Part shown: in pieces, positions 24,797 through 33,596 of the stretch | Numbering within the stretch: position 1 is the first letter of the stretch | Layout of the letters: each line of letters starts with the position of its first letter | Assembly: GCA_020722965.1 (NCBI GenBank) | Contig: DYJT01000002.1 | Coordinates: forward strand, 17,394 to 54,141 | Source: Brachyspira murdochii | GTDB taxonomy: Bacteria > Spirochaetota > JAAYUW01 | Length of the DNA stretch: 36,748 bases | Reading direction: 5' to 3' | Position numbers and translations under genes: made by a program | The notes under the pieces: generated by a model | What the model saw: only the letters and a program-made list of their open reading frames with translations | Told to the model about the DNA's origin: nothing | Database searches by the model: none

Positions 24797-25930
24797 ATGG
24801 GGAAAAAGATATTTATTTCAGCAGGTGAAGTTTCCGGTGATTTACAGGGTTCACTTCTTGTAAATCAGATTAAGAAATTAGATCAATCAATTGAATTTTA
24901 TGGTTTTGGGGGTAGATTTTTAGAACAAGAAGGTGTAAAAATATTGCATGATTTTACTCATAGATCTTCTGTTGGTTTTTTAGAATCTATTCCTTATATC
25001 TTTGATCATTTTACAATAATGAATAAGGCTTTAAAATTCCTTAATTCCAAAGAAAATAGACCAGATTTATGCATATTAATAGATAATCAAGGATTTAATG
25101 TCCCATTTGCATTAAAATTAAAAAAACTAGGAATTAAAGTAATCTATTATTTCCCACCTCCGCTTTCCATTTGGGGTAAATCGAGTGGAAAGAAACTAGT
25201 TAAAAAAATAGATTATTTTTTAGTTCCATTCTTTTCAGATTTTAAAGAATATAAAAAACTTACGGAGAATGCATATTTTTACGGGCATCCTTTTTTTGAT
25301 AGACAATATCTCGAAGAAAAACTTTCCGAAAAACCTCCAGAAGAAGCCTTTTTCGATAAATATTATTTTTTACTACCAGGTTCAAGAAATCAAGAAATCA
25401 AGAATCTATTACCTATTTTTATCAAGGTTGCAGATTATCTATATGAAAAGCACAAAATTTATGCTTATCTACCTATTGCTAACAATAAATTCAAAGATAA
25501 AATCGAAAGCCTGATATCTGGTAAAAGATATATTAAAACACTGGATAAATGTTATTATTCTCTGATGAAAGATGCTAAATTTGCATTGATGGCATCTGGA
25601 AGTGCTACACTAGAGGCACTATTACTTGATCTTCCTCATATAATCTGTTATAAAGTCTCTGCTCTTACATTCTTTATAGGTAAAATGCTTGTAAAAACAA
25701 ATCATGTCGGGATGAGTAATATTTTAGCAGGGGAAGAAATAGCACCAGAATTACTTCAAAAGAATTGCAATGCGAATGAGATTATTAAAAGAATAGAACA
25801 ACTTTTTGATCCCGAGTTTAAATCCGCTATCGTAAAAAAGATTGAAAGAGTTTCCTCAGAGCTTTCTGCAATAAATAAATCATCTAGTTTATTAAATTAT
25901 GCTCAAAAGGTAATTGAAATTATAAAATAA
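24797..25930 (+). CDS. lpxB: Lipid-A-disaccharide synthase
   Basis: This 377-residue GT19-type glycosyltransferase joins UDP-diacylglucosamine and lipid X to form the lipid A disaccharide at the inner membrane. Family motifs are IFISAGEVSGDLQGSLLV (4-21), FYGFGGRFLEQEGV, MNKALKFLN, YYFPPPLSIWG, LLPGSRNQEIKNLLPIF and the donor-site region ALMASGSATLEALLLDLPHI, followed by NILAGEEIAPELLQ. Length is normal for LpxB. The Shine-Dalgarno AGAGG precedes ATG 24797. Presence of lpxB implies an outer membrane with lipid A. The next gene starts 5 bases after its stop, so it appears to head the VWA/MoxR operon. Confidence 0.93.
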   Translation: MGKKIFISAGEVSGDLQGSLLVNQIKKLDQSIEFYGFGGRFLEQEGVKILHDFTHRSSVGFLESIPYIFDHFTIMNKALKFLNSKENRPDLCILIDNQGFNVPFALKLKKLGIKVIYYFPPPLSIWGKSSGKKLVKKIDYFLVPFFSDFKEYKKLTENAYFYGHPFFDRQYLEEKLSEKPPEEAFFDKYYFLLPGSRNQEIKNLLPIFIKVADYLYEKHKIYAYLPIANNKFKDKIESLISGKRYIKTLDKCYYSLMKDAKFALMASGSATLEALLLDLPHIICYKVSALTFFIGKMLVKTNHVGMSNILAGEEIAPELLQKNCNANEIIKRIEQLFDPEFKSAIVKKIERVSSELSAINKSSSLLNYAQKVIEIIK

Positions 25931-25935
25931 ATTCG

Positions 25936-28176
25936 ATGAAAAAAAATTTAATTTTTATTTTACCGCTTTTTTTCCTTTTATTTGCAATATTTAATATTCC
26001 ACTTTTTTTCCCATCGATATTTTTAATAGATCACTATTACGCCCCTTTTTTATCTTTTATAGATATAGATTTTTATTATTCAATCTTACAAAAGTATAAA
26101 ATAATAACTTTATTTGATGGTATAAATAATAATACAATAAAAATTTCGAAGATTCACACTAAAGATGAATTTAAAAGTTACATTGAATCTAACTTAAAAA
26201 GCAATAATATAAATTTTATTAGCTTTTTTAATTTTCTTATAAACGATATAAAATGGTATGAAAAACCTTTATTAATAATGCCTTTTTATCCTCAAGAAGA
26301 AGAGATAAAATATTGTAAAATAATAGAGAAAAAAACAGGTATTCCTATAGATTTTATTATTGAAAAAACAAATAGGAATAAGATTGTTTCGATAAATACA
26401 AGATATTTTTTGAATGAAAAAAAGGTAAAAGTAGACATTTTGTTATCCAAAAAAATCAACCAATTTAATGATGTCATTCTATATAAAATTGCTGAAAATA
26501 AAAAAGTCTTGATTCTGGAAAAGAATGTAGATGATCTGATAAAAAATTCAAATATATTCGAATTTGTCTATGAATATTCGGATGAAAATAGTGTAAATTT
26601 CGAAATTCAACTTAAGGCTCAAAATATCGAATCATATTTTTTTAAAATAGCATTGACACAAGATATTGATAGAAAAATACTTTTTATTACAAACGATAAT
26701 GATAAAAATTTCTTAGATACTCTTTATAATCTTGAAAAGATAAATCTTGAAGATCTGAAGAACAAAAACTTAAATGATTATTCATTGATTATATTTGACG
26801 GGATACCGCTTAAAAGGATAGATCCCAACATTTCCAGTAAACTTGTAGATGGTTTTAAAAAAGATAATTTTGGAATTTTCTTTGTTTCAGAATCGCATGA
26901 GATAGGTAAAACAGAAGACAATCCTGAGATTGAACCTATTTTACCAATAGAGCTATCACCAAAATCATTAAAGGAAGATCCAAAAGTTTCAATTTCTTTA
27001 TTTTTAGATGTTTCTTCTTCTATGATGGGGGAAAAACTTTCTCTAGCAAAGATTTCTGCATACCAGATGCTAACCAATTTAAAACCAGATGATATTATAA
27101 GTATATATCTTTTCTGGGATCAATTTACAAAATTATTCAGTTTTACAAAAGTAAAGGATGTTACAGGATTTTTTTCATTTGATAAGATAGAGGCAACAGG
27201 TGGGACAGATATGGCTTTGTGTCTGGAAGAAGGATTAAAAGAATTATCAAGATACCCTTCTGTCAATAGACATGCCATAATTATTTCCGATTTTCAGACA
27301 AAACCAGCTTCCTGGGAAAATATTTTAAGTATAGCTATTGAAAATGATATAACAATTTCTGTCATTCAAATTGGTAGCGATATAAATTCTAATCTTGCTG
27401 AAAAAATTGCAAAAACTACAGGAGGGAATATTTATATCGCCAATTCTTTCGATATGATCCCAACGATTCTTTTTGAAGATAGAAAAAGAATCGCAAGACC
27501 TCCATTTTTAATTCAAAAATATATAATTTCTGATTCCTATGATGATATAGTATCTGAAATTGACGGCATGAATATAACAACAGCAAAAGAAAATGCTAAA
27601 ATAATTCTAAAAAATCAATATAATGACCCTCTTTTTGCATTTGTTAAAAAAGGCTCGAAGGGGGTAGGAGTTTTTTTATCAGACTTAAAAGGAAATTATA
27701 CAAAAAATTTTTTAAAGCAAAATTATGTTAAATTATTGTTTAATAAATATTTTGATAGTCAATTAGCGAATCTACTTACAAAGGTTTCTTTAACAGAAAT
27801 TTCTTCGGGTTTTTCCGTTGTAATTAATTCTGCTGTGCTAATTAATCCTCATGGAATATTGTTTTTCAATGGTGAAAAGGTGTATGAAAAAGATTTAAAT
27901 AGATTAGCCTTAGGTTATTTTGAGTTTTCAATATCTACTATACAAACAGGGCAATATTCATTGCAGATAAAAGATCTTGGAAATACCATGCTAAAAATGC
28001 CTATCAATTTTAATGGTCTTAGTAATGCTGATAATTATAATTCTATTGTTTTTTTAGCAGCATATCCTAAAAGTCTTTTTAAAAAATATTATTCAATAAA
28101 TTTCTGGTTAGTATTGTTTTTTTTAAGTTCAATTTTAACAACTTATTTTTTGAGAATATTTAATAATAAAAGGTAA
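25936..28176 (+). CDS. Membrane VWA-domain protein with amidotransferase-like fold elements
   Basis: This 746-residue protein has an N-terminal hydrophobic segment (5-32), a long extracytoplasmic part, and a C-terminal membrane helix near 724-741. A VWA domain spans about 350-520 with an intact MIDAS: Asp358-V-S-S-Ser362, Thr424-Asp425 and Asp452. Upstream, ILFITNDNDKNFLDTL and YSLIIFDGIPLKR resemble class I amidotransferase-like segments that accompany VWA in some large Bat-like proteins. After the VWA, FAFVKKGSKGVGVFLSDLKG matches the pattern of that group. No clear Shine-Dalgarno is seen; it is probably coupled to lpxB, 5 bases upstream. MoxR and DUF58 proteins encoded downstream are the usual functional partners of VWA proteins. 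The substrate is unknown. Confidence 0.75.
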   Translation: MKKNLIFILPLFFLLFAIFNIPLFFPSIFLIDHYYAPFLSFIDIDFYYSILQKYKIITLFDGINNNTIKISKIHTKDEFKSYIESNLKSNNINFISFFNFLINDIKWYEKPLLIMPFYPQEEEIKYCKIIEKKTGIPIDFIIEKTNRNKIVSINTRYFLNEKKVKVDILLSKKINQFNDVILYKIAENKKVLILEKNVDDLIKNSNIFEFVYEYSDENSVNFEIQLKAQNIESYFFKIALTQDIDRKILFITNDNDKNFLDTLYNLEKINLEDLKNKNLNDYSLIIFDGIPLKRIDPNISSKLVDGFKKDNFGIFFVSESHEIGKTEDNPEIEPILPIELSPKSLKEDPKVSISLFLDVSSSMMGEKLSLAKISAYQMLTNLKPDDIISIYLFWDQFTKLFSFTKVKDVTGFFSFDKIEATGGTDMALCLEEGLKELSRYPSVNRHAIIISDFQTKPASWENILSIAIENDITISVIQIGSDINSNLAEKIAKTTGGNIYIANSFDMIPTILFEDRKRIARPPFLIQKYIISDSYDDIVSEIDGMNITTAKENAKIILKNQYNDPLFAFVKKGSKGVGVFLSDLKGNYTKNFLKQNYVKLLFNKYFDSQLANLLTKVSLTEISSGFSVVINSAVLINPHGILFFNGEKVYEKDLNRLALGYFEFSISTIQTGQYSLQIKDLGNTMLKMPINFNGLSNADNYNSIVFLAAYPKSLFKKYYSINFWLVLFFLSSILTTYFLRIFNNKR

Positions 28177-28185
28177 GATAATATA

Positions 28186-29244
28186 GTGAATAAAAAATAT
28201 TTAAATTTTATTATCCTTTTGTTTATTATATTAAATTTATTTTTATTCGAACATAGTATAAAGGCCGAACCAGTTTTAAATTTCGGCAATTTTAAAAGCT
28301 ATAAATTAAATTCAATAGTAATTTCAAATTTGAATTATCAAAAGAAAGCTTCAATACAGATATTTGCTTATACATATGATAAAAGGAAAATACTTGTTTT
28401 TTATTCAGATATTAGATATTACAGCCCGACAATAAAATGTTATTTTTATTCTAATCCTAATTTTGAAAAAATTAATTTGATTTTAAATCTAGATTCACAA
28501 ACGGTTTACAGCTATGATTTTAAGATTAATCCAAACAAAGATGCTGAAAAAGATCTTTTGAATTTTACATTCTATCAACAGTATAATTATGAGATTATAA
28601 ACTTAAACCAGAATAATGCGATAATTAAAATTCCAAATGAATATAATCAGGCTTTTTATAGTTTATTAGCAAATACTTATATCAAATATTTTGATAAAAA
28701 AAAGCCGGATAGTTTATCAATCTTATTGTTTGTAATGTTTTCTATTTTATATATAACAGCATTACTTATTTTGAATGATAAAAAAAAGAGATTTTTAATT
28801 CTTCTTTTCCTTACATTAATATTTTCATCTTATGCAGTTTTATTTAATAATCAAAATTTGATTTTAAAAACCTATATGACAAATATTTTAGATCCCAAAT
28901 ATCTCGATACAACAAAAGATAAAAAGCAGCAAGATGATCAAAATATAATAGGAATTAATATTAAACTAGACGTAAAAAATGATATAGAATATTTTAATTT
29001 TCTGTCTTTCAAATTGATTAAGCAAGATTATAAGATTATTACAATAAGGCAGCAAACTAATAAAATGGCTTTTTTTAAGATTTTTTATCAGAATGAAAAA
29101 ATTCCTTTGGATCTTATATTCCCTGAAATAGAATATTTTAAATCATTACCCGAATATTTTTGTATTGTTTATCAGAATTATCAGTATTATATTAAACAGA
29201 ATAAAATTCTGTTATTTGGTAAGGTATTAAATGAGCAAGAGTAA
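28186..29244 (+). CDS. Secreted or membrane protein of unknown function
   Basis: This 352-residue protein starts with GTG and has a signal-like N-terminus (NFIILLFIILNLFLFEHSIKA, then AEP). A predicted beta-rich domain fills about 30-170, two membrane helices lie around 178-195 and 203-222, and a soluble C-terminal domain follows. AAGG lies 11 bases before the GTG, a weak site. It overlaps the next gene by 14 bases. Its place between two membrane proteins of a VWA/MoxR operon suggests a periplasmic part of that complex. No family is recognised. Confidence 0.65.
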   Translation: MNKKYLNFIILLFIILNLFLFEHSIKAEPVLNFGNFKSYKLNSIVISNLNYQKKASIQIFAYTYDKRKILVFYSDIRYYSPTIKCYFYSNPNFEKINLILNLDSQTVYSYDFKINPNKDAEKDLLNFTFYQQYNYEIINLNQNNAIIKIPNEYNQAFYSLLANTYIKYFDKKKPDSLSILLFVMFSILYITALLILNDKKKRFLILLFLTLIFSSYAVLFNNQNLILKTYMTNILDPKYLDTTKDKKQQDDQNIIGINIKLDVKNDIEYFNFLSFKLIKQDYKIITIRQQTNKMAFFKIFYQNEKIPLDLIFPEIEYFKSLPEYFCIVYQNYQYYIKQNKILLFGKVLNEQE

Positions 29245-29758
29245 GAATATAATGGTCTTCTTATTTATCGCGACTCTTATTCTGATTTTTTTTATCTTCG
29301 CATTTACAAAATCATATAATCCTTCTGTTTCAAATATTGTAATAATTATATTTGCCTATTTAGCAGGGATGATTTACCTATTTTTTACAGAAAGTAAATT
29401 GGGAAATCTACTGGAGATTTTATTTTTCGATCTAGCATTCATATTCTATACCACTCGAATCGGTGGACTGGCATCTACATCATATTGTTTAAATAAGAGC
29501 ATCAAGATTTTTTACTTTCTTTTGATTTATGCTATAACCTTGAACTTTATTAAACAAAAGGAATTTTTAAACAATGCAGATTATCAAAATACAAAATCAA
29601 ATTCGGTTTTAATACAAAGCATATTCTTTATGATTTCAATACCCATGGCTTTTTTTACAATAGATAAAATAGATTTAAAACTTTATACATTTATCTTTAC
29701 CTTAATATTTTTTAGTTTTTTATTATCTATAAGAAAAATTGCGTTTTTTTTGAAATAA
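29231..29758 (+). CDS. Small integral membrane protein, unknown
   Basis: This 175-residue protein has about six hydrophobic segments (for example IMVFLFIATLILIFFIFAF, IVIIIFAYLAGMIYLFF and LYTFIFTLIFFSFLLSI) and short charged loops. It overlaps the preceding gene by 14 bases and precedes the next by 6, so it is part of the same operon. No motif is recognised. Confidence 0.6.
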   Translation: MSKSKNIMVFLFIATLILIFFIFAFTKSYNPSVSNIVIIIFAYLAGMIYLFFTESKLGNLLEILFFDLAFIFYTTRIGGLASTSYCLNKSIKIFYFLLIYAITLNFIKQKEFLNNADYQNTKSNSVLIQSIFFMISIPMAFFTIDKIDLKLYTFIFTLIFFSFLLSIRKIAFFLK

Positions 29759-29764
29759 GAAAAA

Positions 29765-30997
29765 ATGAAAAAAGAGAAAAAAGAAAATTTAACTTTATTC
29801 AAAGATTTTATTTTTTCAAGATTATATCATAATATCTGGGATGATTTTTTTTATAAGCTTATTCTTTTATCTTTGATATTTTTATCAGTTTATTCAATGA
29901 TAAGATTAAGCGCTTTATTCTTCAACATTAGAAATTATTTTATTTTTGTATTTAATTATTTCTCTATAATCTTATTCATTATATTTTTCCCTTTACTGAT
30001 TTTTCAAAATTATCTAGGAAAATATTTAAGAAAAATTGATATAAAAAATATATTTGAATCTTACATGATAATCAAAAGGGAAAGTAACTCAAATAGTCAG
30101 TATTTTGCCAATATTTTAGAAGATATTGTCCTTAAAACAGATAATAAAAAAATAAAGATAAAAAGAAATTGGAAGATTATTTTTATTTTCCTGATAATAT
30201 TCTTGCTGTTTTTTATATTTGGCTCTATTTTTTCGTTTTATCAGTATGGGAAGGTAATTTATAAGATTATCCCATCTGAATATAAAGAAGTTCTAACGAT
30301 GCAATCAATAGTGGAAAAACTTTTAAATCAATTAGATGAAGAATCTGAGCAATTCAAGATATTAAATAATCTATATAATCAATATACCTCATCCTTTACA
30401 CAAAGTGGGATCAATCAAAAAGAATATCTTGAAAGATTGAATCAAATACTTCAGCAAAGCATAGCCTCTGGATTATCTAATGAAGACAAATATAAATTCG
30501 CAAAAGGTAGTACTTCTGCAAATATTTACGATAAGAATAATTCTTCCAGTAAAGTTCAGAAAGGGAAATTAGATTTATTATCACAAAAATATATTGAACA
30601 AGAACAGGAAAATGAAAAAATAATTATAGAAAAACAAACTAAAATTAACATTCAAAAAAACGAAATTAGGGAAAGTTTCCTTGATTTTTTAAAGACAAGA
30701 TTATTTCATCCAGAAAATCCAAAAAATGAAGGGAAACCAGGTTATCAATCACAGGATATTAAAGATTATACCGTTAATTCACCTGATTATTCGACTTTAT
30801 TGCAAACTATATATTCCAGCTCATCTGAATTTTCATATTCACTGAGTAATCAACTCACACCAACACAGAAGATTGAGATATTCAATTTCATATTAAAGCA
30901 ATTTAATATTAATCCATCTAATGTAAGCTTTGACGAGGAGTTCTTTTATAAACTGATTCTTTTATATTTTGAGATGTTAAATAAAGAAAAAGAATGA
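29765..30997 (+). CDS. Membrane protein with coiled-coil, Ser/Gln-rich soluble domain
   Basis: This 410-residue protein has two N-terminal helices (about 31-50 and 58-78), a third near 136-158, and a soluble C-terminal part. The latter contains heptad-like stretches (EKLLNQLDEESEQFKILNN; SQKYIEQEQENEKIIIEKQ) and low-complexity Ser/Asn segments. Its position before moxR is where Bat-type clusters often encode membrane proteins with coiled coils. It overlaps the next gene by 4 bases. No named domain could be assigned. Confidence 0.6.
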   Translation: MKKEKKENLTLFKDFIFSRLYHNIWDDFFYKLILLSLIFLSVYSMIRLSALFFNIRNYFIFVFNYFSIILFIIFFPLLIFQNYLGKYLRKIDIKNIFESYMIIKRESNSNSQYFANILEDIVLKTDNKKIKIKRNWKIIFIFLIIFLLFFIFGSIFSFYQYGKVIYKIIPSEYKEVLTMQSIVEKLLNQLDEESEQFKILNNLYNQYTSSFTQSGINQKEYLERLNQILQQSIASGLSNEDKYKFAKGSTSANIYDKNNSSSKVQKGKLDLLSQKYIEQEQENEKIIIEKQTKINIQKNEIRESFLDFLKTRLFHPENPKNEGKPGYQSQDIKDYTVNSPDYSTLLQTIYSSSSEFSYSLSNQLTPTQKIEIFNFILKQFNINPSNVSFDEEFFYKLILLYFEMLNKEKE

Positions 30998-31731
30998 AAA
31001 GAATAAAAAAAATACTTTACAATTTTTCGATTTACTTCAGGATAAAAACATTACTCTTTCTTATCTCTGTCTTAATGATATATTTTTTAATAAGATTAAG
31101 CTTTATATATCAGGTTAGACTTTCCAGCATTTACTACATCATCTTTGAAGAATTTACCAAATACTTGATATTCTTTATATACCAGATATTGGTAATATTT
31201 GGAACAAAGATCGACTTCAACAGTTTAGAGTTAAATAGGATTGAAAGATTAATCTATCTATCTAGTGACAAAAATAAAAAGCTAAAATTTAAATATATTA
31301 ATTATAATAATTTACCTGCAATAAGGACATTCATTTTTTATTCACCGCTTTATTTTTCCTTTGTGTTCTTCCCTATTATAATCTCATCGACCTTCCCATT
31401 TTTCGATGTATTACACCAGATATATGAGGTATTGAAATTTAAATCTATAAATGTAATAAGAGCTAATTTAATAATTTTAATCGGGATAAATTTTCTTTCC
31501 AGTTTTAACACAATTATTATCAACTTAAATTCAAATTCCAGAAAAAATTATTTTTCCTTTTTTAGTTTTATTATTGCTAGCATTTATAGATTATTTGTCC
31601 TTTATTTAACAGGAATTTCAATGTTTAGTGCGATATATAATCTGATTTTTATTGGTAATCTTCTTTTGTTTTTGATATTATTTTATCTTTCTTTTCAAAA
31701 AAATATATGGAGTAATATCTATGTTGAATGA
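30994..31731 (+). CDS. Integral membrane protein, about six helices, unknown
   Basis: This 245-residue protein has six likely membrane segments. It begins with a basic N-terminus KRIKKILYNFSIYFRIK and has an internal hydrophilic loop near 68-102. The topology is reminiscent of Yip1-type proteins but no signature could be confirmed. It overlaps the genes on both sides (4 and 11 bases). Confidence 0.6.
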   Translation: MKRIKKILYNFSIYFRIKTLLFLISVLMIYFLIRLSFIYQVRLSSIYYIIFEEFTKYLIFFIYQILVIFGTKIDFNSLELNRIERLIYLSSDKNKKLKFKYINYNNLPAIRTFIFYSPLYFSFVFFPIIISSTFPFFDVLHQIYEVLKFKSINVIRANLIILIGINFLSSFNTIIINLNSNSRKNYFSFFSFIIASIYRLFVLYLTGISMFSAIYNLIFIGNLLLFLILFYLSFQKNIWSNIYVE

Positions 31732-32713
31732 AAAAATTAGGGAATTAAAGGAAATTTACGATAGCTTTTTCAAATTCATGAGTGAAAGACTTGTCGGTAT
31801 GGATTCCACCATAAAAAAGGCATTTATAACGCTTATGGCAAAAGGACATCTACTTATCGAGGGGCCACCTGGACTCGGAAAAACAACTTTTGTAAAACAT
31901 TTTTCAAGGTTTTTCGATTTAAATTTTTCTCGTGTTCAATTCACTCCTGATCTTATGCCATTAGATATCATTGGTTCTAATATAATAGAAGAAGTTGAAG
32001 GTAAAAAATCCTTTAAATTTTATAAAGGTCCCATTTTCGCAAATATTATACTAGGTGACGAGATAAATAGAGCTACACCAAAAACTCAATCTGCCTGTCT
32101 TGAAGCCATGGAAGAAAAAAGAATAACCTTTTTAGGTACAACCTATTCTCTACCCGAACCATTTATGCTTATTGCGACCCAAAACTCAATAGAGCTTGAA
32201 GGTACATATCCCCTTCCAGAAGCTCAGGTAGACAGGTTTTTCATGAAATTATACACAGATTATCCAGAGTTCAAGATACTAAAAGAGATTGTTCAAAAAA
32301 ATGAAGTCTTGCAGACTGAAGGGGAGAATACTACAGTAAAATCATTTCCTTATCAGAAATTGCAGTCACTTTTATTCCTAGAAAATCAGGTAATAATAAT
32401 GGATGAATTAAGACAATTAATATCTCAACTAATTGTTCAAACTCATCCTGAAAAAACAGAATCCGAATTAGTTAAAAATTATGTTCTTTATGGAGCTTCT
32501 CCCAGAGCAGCCATTGCCCTGATTAGAGCCGCCAAGTGGAATGCGTTGATTGGAGGCAGGATGAATATGGCTTTTGAAGATATTATGGATCTTGCCTTTG
32601 ATATTTTGAATCATAGAATAATTTTAAATTTCGAAGGTGAATCAGCAGCAATAGATAAAAAAGGTATTATTGAGGATTTGATCTATAGAGTTAAAAGACA
32701 GTATTCATTATAG
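31721..32713 (+). CDS. MoxR-family AAA+ ATPase
   Basis: This 330-residue cytoplasmic ATPase has Walker A GPPGLGKTT (48-56), Walker B ANIILGDEIN (107-116) with the MoxR hallmark RATPKTQSACLEAMEE, sensor 1 region LIATQNSIELEGTYPLPEAQVDRF, and a C-terminal lid with YGASPRAAIALIRAAK. MoxR proteins act as chaperones that insert metal or remodel VWA-domain partners. The gene directly precedes a DUF58 gene and a BatA-like gene and follows a VWA protein gene, so all probable partners are in this operon. The start overlaps the upstream gene by 11 bases with GGAG in position. Confidence 0.92.
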   Translation: MLNEKIRELKEIYDSFFKFMSERLVGMDSTIKKAFITLMAKGHLLIEGPPGLGKTTFVKHFSRFFDLNFSRVQFTPDLMPLDIIGSNIIEEVEGKKSFKFYKGPIFANIILGDEINRATPKTQSACLEAMEEKRITFLGTTYSLPEPFMLIATQNSIELEGTYPLPEAQVDRFFMKLYTDYPEFKILKEIVQKNEVLQTEGENTTVKSFPYQKLQSLLFLENQVIIMDELRQLISQLIVQTHPEKTESELVKNYVLYGASPRAAIALIRAAKWNALIGGRMNMAFEDIMDLAFDILNHRIILNFEGESAAIDKKGIIEDLIYRVKRQYSL

Positions 32714-32738
32714 AACAAGAGTTATAAAAGGTTAAATA

Positions 32739-33596
32739 ATGATACATCCAGACAATGAAGCAATATATATTGCAAAATCATTTTCCAAAAGGAATGTAAA
32801 ACATAAATATCCTGTTCATATTAAAAGTGATAACCCGGTATATAGAAGGCAGGGGAGTTCTTTTGATTTCAAGAATATCAGGGAATATCAGTTGACAGAT
32901 GACCTTAAAAAAATAGATTGGAAACTCTATGGAAGAACCGAAAGATATTATATTAAAGATTTTTTTGAAGAGCAAATGCTACCTATTTATTTTGCCATTG
33001 ATAATTCTTCCTCTATGAAGTTATTTTATGATAAAGATAATATTAAAAAAATCATATGTTCTATATCATATATTTTATTGAAGTTGAATTTTACACTAAA
33101 TCTTGTTACATTTAATTCACAAATAAAATCAATCTTAAGCATGGTTAAAGGTGAAAAAAATTATTCAAAACTCGCAAATTTTGTTGAATCAATTCAATTC
33201 GATGGAAAAACAGATATAAGTTTTGCAGTAAAAAGCATGTACAAGGAATTTAAACCAAAGATATTATTTATTTATTCTGATTTTTTCGATATAAACAATA
33301 GATTGCTATATAGGTCTTTATTTAAAAAATTATTTTTAATCCATTTTTTTACACCTTTTGAGAAGATATTTAATGATTTTACAGATTATGAAGTATATGA
33401 TTATGAGCAAAGCGATAATTTGGTTATGCCATTTGATTCTTCAACATTAAATGAGTTAAAGGAAAGACAGGAGAAATTTTTAAATCTATTAAATTCAAAA
33501 TCTATAAATAGTTTTTATTTCCAAATTAAACATGATTCTGACAACTTAAATTTTAAAGATCTTTATTGGCATATTATGGAAAAATTATATGAGTGA
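32739..33596 (+). CDS. DUF58 protein with VWA-like fold
   Basis: This 285-residue soluble protein has the DUF58 core at 36-79: RRQGSSFDFKNIREYQ, then DDLKKIDWKLYGRTERYY and KDFFEEQ. A VWA-like segment follows, FAIDNSSSMKLF, with Asp88-x-Ser-x-Ser92 as MIDAS, and GKTDISFAVKSM as the second metal loop. DUF58 proteins normally work with the adjacent MoxR ATPase. AAAGG lies before ATG 32739. The 3' end overlaps the next gene by 8 bases. Confidence 0.9.
   Translation: MIHPDNEAIYIAKSFSKRNVKHKYPVHIKSDNPVYRRQGSSFDFKNIREYQLTDDLKKIDWKLYGRTERYYIKDFFEEQMLPIYFAIDNSSSMKLFYDKDNIKKIICSISYILLKLNFTLNLVTFNSQIKSILSMVKGEKNYSKLANFVESIQFDGKTDISFAVKSMYKEFKPKILFIYSDFFDINNRLLYRSLFKKLFLIHFFTPFEKIFNDFTDYEVYDYEQSDNLVMPFDSSTLNELKERQEKFLNLLNSKSINSFYFQIKHDSDNLNFKDLYWHIMEKLYE

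Noticed and set aside
25269-25514. 81-codon plus-strand frame inside lpxB
   Set aside because: It overlaps conserved lpxB coding in another frame and resembles nothing.
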